From: Pristionchus mayeri
Taxonomy: Eukaryota > Nematoda > Chromadorea > Rhabditida > Neodiplogasteridae
Direction: 5' to 3'
Length of the DNA: 64,000 nt
Assembly (NCBI GenBank): GCA_036245805.1
Contig: BTRK01000002.1
Span: 38,794,661-38,858,660, forward strand
Shown here: positions 42,478-52,982 of the stretch, in pieces
Layout of the letters: each line of letters opens with the position of its first letter
Position numbering within the stretch: position 1 is the first letter of the stretch
Translations under genes and position numbers: made by a program
The notes under the pieces: generated by a model
Database searches by the model: none
What the model saw: the letters and a program-made list of their open reading frames with translations, nothing else
Told to the model about the DNA's origin: nothing

Positions 42478-45049
42478 CTACAACTGTATCGAAATGCTTC
42501 TTTTATCTCTGTATTGGCCTCGGCCTCCATATCCATATCCATATCCATCATCACCCGAATCGGACTCTTCATTATTTTGCCAATCACCGACTTCGAAGGC
42601 GAGAGTTATTGAAGGAATCGAGCGAATTGCTTCGATGAAAAGAGTGGATAGAGCTGTAAAAAGAACAATCATTTGTAATTAGCCAAAAAAAAGTAATGTA
42701 CGATTGGAAATGCGGAATACGGCTCCAGGTCGGGTGATTACCGTGTCCATTCAGGGTGAAAAACAAAAATGTTACTCTTCGGCAGTGTTCATAGAAAATA
42801 AGGTTGTTTGACGGTGAGAGTGCTTACTGTGAACACTATACAGGGGTGTTTTTTTGTTTTATATTTTTGGTTCTCATTCTGAAGGTTATATTCCCACGGC
42901 AATAGTCAGATCTAGTGCCAGTAAATACGTACCCCGATAGTTCGATTCCAATCTGTACTCATATTCGAATTCCACCTCCAGTGTTTGGATTGAATGAAGT
43001 TTCTAAGAGTTGTTCTGCAAAATACCATGATCTTATTGATAATAAATGAGTTAATTAATGAACTTACATTGATCCTGAAGGCGCAGAATTTGTCAACTCC
43101 ACTTTCATTTCTCCTATAGTCAAACCGGAAATGATGCCATTAAAGAGATCGTCGAGATCGAACAGATCAATATTGACAGTCAACTGATCAATTAGTGAAC
43201 ATCGATTGAACATATGTGCCATGCGACTTGAGTTAAGGTCATCATCGAGCTGAAATGGAGAAATACATTTTTACGACATATTAGGCTGTAACATAAGTTT
43301 TGTCGCATTTCAGAGGTTCACAATATTTCCATGAAGGATACTTCTCAAACATTATCAATGCCTGACCTCCTAGTATATGTTTGGGGTGTTCATGCACATT
43401 CAAACCATAGGGTAGAGCTGAACTGCGCACGCTGGCTATGCGAAAAATATTAATATGAAATGATTTAAATTTGGTGCAGATTTTTTTAATTCGTTTGATC
43501 AGGTGCTAGTTCACAGAGATGAATAATGAACCAAACTTCTACAGCATGGTGATATACCCCGTCAATGCTCTTTCAAAATATACGCCAGATATGGTGCTAT
43601 GTTGAGCGGAATCAAAGATATACTTCACTGAGTGTAAGGTTAGCCGCTAATTCGTAGCCAACTTGACCAACTCTTCTGAATCCAGAATTGCAACAACAAT
43701 GACTAACATAAGTGCGTTCCAATTACCACTCATGGAGGTATAATATATCATTAAACAAGTGAGAGAAAGAACACTCCACTTGAGGGAAATTTGAATTTTT
43801 ATTAATTCAATTCGCGCACAATTTTACCAAAATATGCAAGTTTAGGTGTTTCGAATTAAAGATTGTCATTCAAAAGCTATTTATTTCCAAACTTATCCCA
43901 AGTAGATACTAGTAAGGGAAGGATTTATGGTTAGGATGGACACAACAAATCAGATATTGAACATGTGTGCGAGGTAGGAATATGAACAAAGTGCCGATTT
44001 CATTAGTTTAATTTACATACCATCGTTCTGAATGGAGCCACTTATCTCAACAGAACCCAATCTACCCCAAACTTTGTCTGCATACTGACCACTTTGGGTA
44101 AACTATATTCCACCACTATTTGGATCTGGATATCTATTGAGAAGAAAATTCGGCTTGCGAAAGTTTTCGCGACCGTCACCAACCATCCACATTATACAAA
44201 CTCGTCTACATTTCTAGAACGATTTTCGTTTGTCATTATCCGTGAGTGGTTCAAAATTATGCACATATGTAGTACTTTACGCAAATCACACAAAATCGGC
44301 ATAATTTATCCTTTTCAAGAAGAGCTGATGCGTGAAAATGATTTGTAATCCTTATCTCAGTACAACTTCGTCTGACTAATGTGCCTCCTCAACTGCCTTG
44401 ACAGGACTGAAGTAATGCGCGTAAGAAAGAGTACGAAGGCCCTCACTGATGATGAATAACGAAATTGAGATTAAATTAATTCGAAGAATTTCTGAGGTTA
44501 AAATGCATAAGAGATTGGACGCGACAAAACTTATGTTACAACCTGATACATTCTACTTACTGTATTTCGATATTTCGCTGCATAACCAATTTTTTTTATC
44601 CCATGTTTCTATGCCGAAGTAGCGCACGTACTGCTCAGAGACGGATATGTCCACAGTCAAACACTTATCATATTCGCCATTTCGCATGCATGCGCGCTCA
44701 TACTTCAGAGTAAGCTCTTCGATTTCAGGAAGCTGATTTCGTTCACTCATCCGCTCAAGTACGATGCCGTTCCATTTAGGCGATATCTAAAGAGAGCTTC
44801 ATTTAGAGAGTTTCATGAGCGGTCAAAATTCAGGAGTTCGGAAAATAATGAAGTTTCTTCATTCTACTCACGCTCTCTACTGTATTTTATGAAGAGACTA
44901 TGGTATAGTTTCCCGAACTCTACTGTACAATTTGAACACCCATTGTGTAAACAATGCCTGCGCACGTATGCTAATTCCACGCGGCCTATTATACAAATCG
45001 AGTAGAAGTAAACACTCACTAAATCAAGGTTCCCATGTGACAAGGTCAT
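42478..45049 (-). CDS. uncharacterised multi-exon protein
   Basis: Partial model. Exons: 45020-45049 (MTLSHGNLDL), 44561-44786 (ISPKWNGIVLERMSE onward, with KYERACMRNGEYDKC), 43068-43249 (LDDDLNSSRMAHMF, CSLIDQLTVNIDLFDLDDLF), 42933-43014 (TTLRNFIQSKHWRWNSN) and a last exon 42478-42653 (LFIEAIRSIPSITLAFE, then a Gly/Tyr-rich tail). Splice sites are good, but phases do not fit between the second and third exons or before the last one. So either small exons are missed or the gene is damaged. The intron between exons 2 and 3 carries a 1,266-bp transposon. The Leu/Asp-rich middle part loosely recalls nematode F-box-associated domains; that is a weak guess. Confidence 0.5.
43281..44546. mobile_element. 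second 1,266-bp mariner-like element
   Basis: Ends TTAGGCTGTAACATAAGTTT and AAACTTATGTTACAACCTGA, TA on both sides. Same length as the element at 9509-10774 and similar outermost bases, but a different inner terminus. No transposase recognised. Confidence 0.85.
44832..44922. repeat. MITE family 1, copy g (diverged)
   Basis: GAGTTCGGAAAATAATGAAG to TAGTTTCCCGAACTCTA with TTCTTCATTC and GAAGAGACTATGG inside. Confidence 0.6.
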
Positions 45050-47724
45050 TGGCTCTCACAACGAAGGTACTGCATGCTGAGTAATGTACGGTGGTTTCGG
45101 TGCTAAATTCTGCGCAACGCACTAATTGACTAATTCCACTATATTTTTTTGTACATTGCATTAATCTAGACCGCATATTCCTTGTTTTCACATTAAAAAT
45201 GCATAACAATCAATAATCTCGAAGAAAGCCAAGAAAACCAAAAGAAGCAACGTGGTGTAACGCAGCGTGCATCTTCGAATTCTGTCTTTTCCGAATTCAG
45301 CTGCAGTTCTCTCAATCAATGGCTTGACAGCAGAAATACTTTAGAAATTAATTTTCCAACTTATATACATGTGTGTAACTTAAAACCAAGGAATTTCACC
45401 ACTACGCCACCATGTTTATATCATCTAACTTTGGAGAAATCGATATTTGCTCGGAGAAATCGATATTTCAGTATTCCAGTATAGATGCATACGGCAATAT
45501 AATGGGCGCAGAGGCTCAGCGAATGCTTTGGAGAAAATGGCAGAAAATAACTGAGAATCTCCCCGGCAATGCGATTCCTAATGAAAACGTCAAGCAACAT
45601 GATAGTAAATACAGCGAAATCAACTGAGTACTGAAGATAGCGAGACATATTATCAAGATAATTGTAAATACCACGGGCAGAATGAGAGGAACGCCAAAAG
45701 ATCCGACGAAAGCATCACGCTCTTTCTCTCTTTCCCTTCCCCCTCTCTCCGTCTATCTGCTATCTCCATCGGCTCGATCAATACTTGTCCAGTGTAAACA
45801 ACACCCCATCCCTTAGCGCTCTCATTCACCTACTCTTTATCTGCCACTCTACTTCCCCACCCTCTTTCCGCGACATACACCAGCTGGTTCGGCACTCAAG
45901 AAACCACACTACGTAACAATACATAAATAGTATGCACTCTTGCAGAGAATGTTCATTGTATACATTATTATAATGATAGTAATGTAAAAATTGCAATAAA
46001 TGCCTAAAAGAGAGATATGTACAAGTTAGTTCGAGGCAATTCCTGTTGGAAGTGAAGGGCTAGCTCATCTTTGAAAAAAGTTATGGTCGTGCGAATTTAT
46101 AAAATGGTTGCCCTCAAAAATTTTATTCCATAGCGGACAAAATAAACAATTTCATTAGATTTCTCAAGTACCCCAGTGTACCAAATTTGAAAGAAAAACT
46201 CATCATGGCAATCAGTCAAATGGTCGACCGAGGACCTCGGACTTGAACGATTTCGAACGAAAAAATCGATTTTTGGAGAAATCTTTTTTTAGATGTACTT
46301 CTTGTGAACTGTGATGTGGAAATTCGGATTCTACGAGTGGAAACACGCCAGTAAATCTTTTTCTCGTAAAATTCTGGGATATCGAGTTTTTCGATCTCAA
46401 ATTCTCCGAATTTTGGGATTTTTGGGAAAATTTTTCCATTTCCGATGCCGAAAAACTCGATATCTCAAAATTTTACGAGAAAAAGATTTTCTGGCGTGTT
46501 TTCACTCGTAGAATCCGAATTTCCACATAACAGTTCACGAGAAGTCCATCTAACAAAGATTTCTCCAAAAAATCGATTTTTTCGTTCGAAATCGTTCAAG
46601 TCCGAGGTCTTCGGGCGACTGTGAAAAAAGTTGATCCGTGAAAAAAATGGTCGTTCGAATTTTTAAAATTGTTGTCCTGAAAAATGTTACTCCATAGCGG
46701 GCAAAATAAACAATTTCGAGGAATCTAATGAAATTGTTTATTTTGCCCGCTATGGAATAACATTTTTCAGGGCAACAATTTTAAAAATTCGAACGGCCAT
46801 TTTTTTCACAGATCAACTTTTTCACAGATGAGCTAGCCCTTCACTTCCAACAGGAAAAATGCTTATCTCGTCGAGATCTTTCAGAATCACTATCTGGTTA
46901 TGGAGTTTGGAACCTCCAAAAAAATTTTTAAAATCCGACCGCCCACTTCGGCGCAATAGAGAGAATGAGGGGTCACAGATACGGCTTTCTAAGGTGGATT
47001 TTCTTTCTCTACGTGAAAAATTAACCCTGGGGAGTATTTTTCAGGGAATTTTATTTTTTGCTGTACGGGTGTATGTGAATCCGCTCGGATAGTCTCTCAT
47101 ATATTGATTGCTGTTTGTGCGTTATTTGATGTCGTACATTCGGTATCAGCTTCGGTATCACATTCGGTATCAGCATCAAGTTTTAAGAAAATGTTATCGT
47201 GAATAAGAGGAAATGACGTTTGAAGCCGAGCCGATGTTGTGTACAGCTCACAGCTTTTAGTAAACCGAATTATAACTGGTTGTAAGCATCAAATATCACT
47301 GGTCGCAGTTGGAAATTTCGTTGATCATGCTGCCCCCAATATGGCTAGATCATAACTTCATTGAGATATCTAGCGGAGCACGTCAAGAGATATTCAAATG
47401 GTAGGTAAGTACGAAAAAATTCCCGATGAGCATGGTAACGCAAAATCATGAAGCCATTCCCGTTTCGCTCCACCAATTCAATAGAGTATAGTCCATAGTA
47501 TGTCCATAGTATGGACTATTGTTTGATATCATCAGAAAATTAGAATTGTTTGAAAATTATTATGAATGTTTTGTTCAGAAGGATCGTTGTCACGATAAAT
47601 CCAATGAGATTACTCAGTTTGTTCAATCGATTCTAATTGTTTTATTCTGGTGGATTGCGCATGACATTAATTGCACAATTAACAAGCAGATGCAATTATC
47701 GCAATCAGCATTGATCACACCATT
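45050..47724. other. intergenic stretch with a large palindrome
   Basis: No exon supported. A CT-rich tract lies near 45720-45760 and an 818-bp fold-back element at 46040-46857. ATAGTCCATAGTATGTCCATAGTATGGACTAT near 47490 is a short perfect-type hairpin. Open frames in this stretch lack splice or domain support. Confidence 0.5.
46040..46857. repeat. 818-bp fold-back element
   Basis: Ends TTCCTGTTGGAAGTGAAGGG and its complement. Inner mirrored blocks are CATAGCGGACAAAATAAACA and GATATCGAGTTTTTCG. Related wording (GATATCTCA, TTTTTCGA, GTGAAAACAC) recurs in the palindrome at 60322-62132. Confidence 0.85.
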
Positions 47725-49445
47725 TCAGGAGTAATCGTTTCTTGAATAACAATTACGCGCCAGATCCGCTTTTCCTGGAACGACTATATTGCTGTTTGAG
47801 AGATCTACAAAGCAAATAGATTCTTGTCTATAGGTGGAGCTTATGATTAAGCGCCTATATGCTAGCGTAACACTAATTTTAGCACGTCGAACAACCGACA
47901 ATAAGGCGAGTTGGGTCGTGCGAGTTTGTCGAATTAGTGTACTTCGTAGCGCTTTGCGATATTCGATGCTGAATATAAACAAAATACTATTAATGCTCAA
48001 TCTCTACTGGCATGAGTATTACCTGGTAGAATAATAAATTACTGGCTTGATTGCTATTCCGAACCGAACAAAGCAACCGGCGATTGGACGTAGTGCGAAA
48101 CGTGTTTCATCTGAGAAATTGTTAACAAAAAATGATACAAAATTGCCTTCTCGCGAAATTGAACTAAACTGTGCTCATAAAATATGGAGATAAACGAAAG
48201 ATGCTGATATTTGTGTACCGGAAATGTTTATTGCGAAGAGCACTTTAATGAGAGCAACAGCCGCCAACCAACAGCCAACATCGAATATCGTCACTAGAAG
48301 AAGAGAGCGAAGTAGTCGTCCAGAAAAGGATGAGAAGGATGCTGAGAGGATATGTAATATAGTTCGAAATTTGAGCTCACAGTCTCTTCATTTTCTACTT
48401 TCGACAAGAGAGATATAGTTTTATCTTAAATGAAATTTGTTCCAAATTACTCACTCTGTTTCACACGGATGATAAAGCCAATGAGTGCATAGGGTATTAG
48501 CGATATTATGTTTACTATTATCATTGCCTTACTCCACAATGCCCGAGCTTCTCCATGAAATGCCCCAGGAATATAACAATATACGGGCCTAAATAATATC
48601 TCATTGACAATTTTTTTTAGAAATCTACTCGAAAATACCATAATCTACGAAAAAACTCTAAAATTCAAATATTTTGCATATTAAAGAAATGTAAGGCTTA
48701 CTCGTTTGAATGATAAGCTGTCATCAGATACGGAACAAACGAGGCGAAAATGATTATTGATATGAGATGAAACTGAAAACAGTACTGAGAAAATGTATCT
48801 CAGAGACTCCATCTCATGGTCCATCATTACATTAACTATATTTCTAGCAAAATTATGATATACTTAATTAAAATATCGTATTCCTTTTTCTCGAACCGTC
48901 CTTTGTGCAACAAACCATTAGATATGTAAGTTTCCTCATCTGATTGTAGATCGATAAAAGCGTGATTGAGAAAAATCGGTCCAAGCCTATCGACAGAACG
49001 CAGAAGCAACCAGCATACGCACAGATTTCGGGGACAAACTGAAAAAAGAGAACTTCATTGCATTTCGAGGATAGCAGACCATAATCGCGCTGTATGTGAA
49101 CGAGGGCATTCTTCCAAATCCCAGGAAAGAATATATTTCGATGAAAAACCCCAGCTACAATGAGGGACATTGGACTGAGATTATATATCTTCATACCAAG
49201 TGCACAACATCAAATAATGCACAGCATGCGATCAAAATGTTGCAGCAAGAACGAAGCGACCTGAAGGAAGAGTAGTTGTAAACATTTTATTTTTTTCAAG
49301 AATATACAACTTACTTTGATTGAAAAGTAGTCATGAAAAGCAACGTATTTGTGACCACACCACACGTTGCGAAAAATAATACCATTCCGAGAAAAATTCG
49401 GTAAGCGACACTAGTTAGCATCTGGAGCTTCTCTGGAATGTCCAT
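47725..49445 (-). CDS. seven-transmembrane chemoreceptor, srsx-like
   Basis: Eight exons: 49315-49445, 49197-49260, 48916-49089, 48702-48772, 48455-48588, 48219-48341, 48023-48110, 47725-47968; phases agree, 342 residues. The spans in order are: TM1 MVLFFATCGVVTNTLLFM; TM2 NILIACCALFDVVHL; TM3 CNEVLFFQFVPEICAYAGCF with DRF after IGL; TM4 ISIIIFASFVPYLM; TM5 AMIIVNIISLIPYALIGFII; TM6 LLRSLLLVTIFDVGCWLAA; TM7 FGIAIKPVIYY. A long basic tail follows. The DRF after TM3 and the overall plan resemble nematode srsx receptors. The 5' edge of exon 3 is a choice between acceptors at 49090 and 49111; both keep the frame. The intron near 48360-48420 holds MITE-like sequence. The ligand is unknown. Confidence 0.8.
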
Positions 49446-50721
49446 ATACACTAAAGTAAATGTCCACTTTAGCCTCACAAGCCAATCTATATGGTTTGGC
49501 TAAATACCCGGTAGTAATGAATTATTCCGACCCTAGTCGATGGTATGTACCGTTCACACTGTTCATATACACGGAATATCTAACGGATTCAGCTGTTCGC
49601 AATTATCGTATACCACTCGTGGGTGTGTAATATTACCTGCTTATCATTTACGCACTCTAGGGTATTCCGATCACATAAGGACGATGTGACGATGAGGACA
49701 GTTTGTTCATTCAATTTATGCTAACCTCGAACGATAATTGGACAGTAAAATTTCTTTTCTGGGAGAGAGGTCCTACATTTATTTGTCAGACTAACGCAGA
49801 TCCATCAATTAAATAATTATTGATAATTGTCTTATCATCATTTGATAATTTGTTCAGTGGTGACAGTCAAGTTACATTGCTCTCAGGAGCGCACAACTCG
49901 GTATGTAGAGCAAATTCCGAAGTTTTCTCATCTTCGCTTCATCATCGAAGCGTCCACTTGTTCTACAACTCAAATTCATTCGCACGCATTCATTTTCGTT
50001 TATTTTATTAATTTGGGACATATAATGGGATGTATTATGAAACAGACAAACATTTTGTGTTTGATTGTGTATCGTAGATGTTTTGGTTTTTCGTATTCCC
50101 TTCTGGCATGCGTGACAATAGAAATGGAAGTCGTAAAGTTCGCTCTATGTCGTGTTTCTCGCATTCATGGAATAGAATTAGCACTTGCACTAAAATTCAC
50201 GATTCTAACAGGAGCTTCTTTGAACGGCTATGATACACGATATAATTGCGATAATAAACTATCATACATTAATGCAGATCGAGCATGAACAGTGTATGAT
50301 AGAAATACATTTCATACTGAGAATTGCGTGCATATCATTGAAACTTTATTTTCAATTTGAGGGGGCTCTTTGGGCTGCGTTGACGCCGAACACCTGAAGC
50401 GAGACCCCACAAATGGAGTAAGGCATAGTTAATGCGTAATTACCAAGACAATTGAAACTAACATTACTGCCTTCCGGTAGCTTGGAGTCAAATAAGCAAA
50501 ATTGTGTGTAGTGTCGAGTGAAATAGCAGCAATCGGAACAGACAGTTCATTGGTCTTGTGAATTGTTGATACTATCGGTGTACATTTCAAATTGTATTGA
50601 ATTAACAGATTCCTTATAGTTCATATTATATCATTCTTATTCCATTTACTTTATTTCTTTTCTTCAAATTGTTCCTGTTATAGATTTTACTATTTTTTTA
50701 GAAACAAATTTAGTTACAATC
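49446..50721. other. intergenic AT-rich stretch
   Basis: No exon recognised. An open frame at 49827-50288 has no early ATG and no splice or domain support. Confidence 0.45.
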
Positions 50722-51787
50722 ATAGTTGCCCACGCCGCCGGCGACCTCCATGACCCCCTATTCATGGATGAGCGCTGCCTCACTTTTTAAGTGAGGCAGC
50801 GCTCATAGACGTATAGGGGGTCATGGTCAAAAAATCGATGGTAGGTCATGGGTAGGTCAAGATTAAGTACTGTATCAATCGATAGTACAATACTTCCTGA
50901 TACCGTATATAGCTACCGTAACCCCTATTACCGCAAACTGATTTTTTTCAAAAATTGAAAATATCGTACCCTAATTAAAAAGTCAAAGTACCGTAACCAA
51001 TCGCTAGTACAGTACCACCATATACCGTATCCCACTACCGTAATCCCGACTATCGCTAACTATCTTTATTTTTAAGATGTCTTGATAACGTGCACAATCA
51101 GTCTAGTGTAGTGAACGATCGATTGTACAGTACCCAACTGACTACCGTAACCCAGTTCCTTGGGTCAGATCTAGTTCCTTGGGTCAAACATTTTTCTAAA
51201 AATCCTAACTCGATAATAAAATTGTTTTGAAGTATCATACCGTAACGCTAATTACTGCAGAACCATTTTTCGATCGATTTATGATTTTTAGAAAATGATT
51301 TTGGATTTTTAGAAAAATGTTTGACCCAAGGAACTAGATCTGACCCAAGGAACTGGGTTACGGTAGTCAGTTAGGTACTGTACAATCGATCGTTCACGAC
51401 AAAAGACCGATTGTGCACGTTACCAGGACATCTTAAAAATAAAGTTAGTTCGCGATAGTCCGGGTTACGGTAGTGGGATACGGTATCTGGTGGTACTGTA
51501 CTATCGATTGGTTACGGTACTTTGACTTTTTAATTTATGTACGATATTTTCAATTTTTGAAAAAAATCAGTTTGCGGTAATCGGGGTTACGGTAGCGAGA
51601 TACAGTATCAGGAAGTACTGTACTATCGAATGGTACAGTACTTAATCTTGACCTTCCCATGACCTACCATCGATTTTTTGACCATGACCCCCTATACGTC
51701 TATGAGCGCTGCCTCACTTTCACCATGACTAGGGGATCATGGATGAGCGGTGCCTCACTTGCCGCCGCCAGTGGTGGGCAACTATGG
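50722..51787. repeat. 1.07-kb fold-back element rich in TACCGTA
   Basis: Ends CATAGTTGCCCAC and GTGGGCAACTATG. Arms contain GACCCCCTA...CATGG, GAGCGCTGCCTCACTT and many TACCGTA/TACGGTA words. A short end-only relative is at about 62925-62975. Confidence 0.88.
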
Positions 51788-52040
51788 TTACAATTGAAAA
51801 ATATGACATTACACAGACCTGGCGTAATCCAATCATTCACCACTGCCAGAACAATGACGACAGTCGGGCCCAAAATAATCGCAAATGGAAGCGTGAGCTG
51901 AATAATTTTGCATGGATAGCGATCATAGTGCTCTTATTGAAATTCCATTATCACCATTATCGTTGTCCCCCGTCATTGGAAACTCCAAAAAAAAGAATTG
52001 TAGTGGTCAATAATCCGTGCTAAGACACGATGCAATCACC

Positions 52041-52210
52041 GGCACTAGGTCGGATGATCACCGTCGGTAACCTAATAGATGAAAACTAAAAAAAATGGAC
52101 CCTTCCATAGAGTCTCGAAAATGATCCTGCGAAAGTTCTACAGAAGGGTTCATTTTATGGTTATCATCCAGTAGGTCACCATCCAACGGTGGCCATTCGA
52201 CCTAGTGCCT
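52041..52210. repeat. MITE family 2, copy b, between two direct repeats
   Basis: GGCACTAGGTCGGATGATCA to CGACCTAGTGCC palindrome. It is flanked by two diverged direct repeats of about 75 bp (51960-52035 and 52212-52290) that share GTCCCCCGT and CAATAATCCGTGC. A third end fragment lies near 52592-52620. Confidence 0.75.
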
Positions 52211-52982
52211 CTTTGTCCCCCGTTATTCCAAATTCTAAGAAGAGCAACTCTAGTGGCCAATAATCCGTGCAAAATACGGGGCAATCACTAGGGTTGGCAA
52301 TACGAGGGGAGGTGACGAACTCGCTATCTTTATTTCGCAACGCGAGGAGGGGAGGCGTAACGAGCCCGTAACCTCCAATCGTATCAAAACACCCGTTAGC
52401 GTATACAATATTCTAGATCATCTCTCGGTACTTCATGTAGAATGATCATTCAACCGCGATTGCAAGAAAAAAACCGCACCTTGCCCGACAGTAGTTTGAG
52501 TGTTTGAAAAACAAAATACGCGATGCCACCCTGACAGATTGCCATAGACTGTAACGGTGAAATTTATGAAAAAGGTGAATGATTCCGTGGTACTAGGTCG
52601 GGTGAGAACCCAAAAGTATACCCTCCGTAGTATGTCCACAGAGTACGTTTTGGCAGTGTCGAAACAAAGAATGTGAAGATTACTTTAGGTGAAACATGAA
52701 ATTATAATCGATCTGACCGGATTGATGTGAGGATTTAAAATATATTTTTGTTTTTCCATATAGACATGCTCAATTTTTGTAGTGTACTTAAACGCTTCTG
52801 TAAATGGAGAGATGCGCAGAGTGAGTGCCAATGGTCATGGTGAGAGACAGTGGGGAGAAGAGAGAGTGTAGACAGCCAGAGGGAACAGAGGCAGAGGAGG
52901 GAAGAGGTCAGTCGATACCGTCCTAGAGACTCGCGGTAGATCAAGGGAAAATGACTGATAATCTCTCCATTTACAGATGCAT

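Noticed and set aside
49827..50288. Long plus-strand open frame of about 150 codons
   Set aside because: It opens at TTG with no early ATG, has no splice signals or domain, and lies in AT-rich intergenic DNA.
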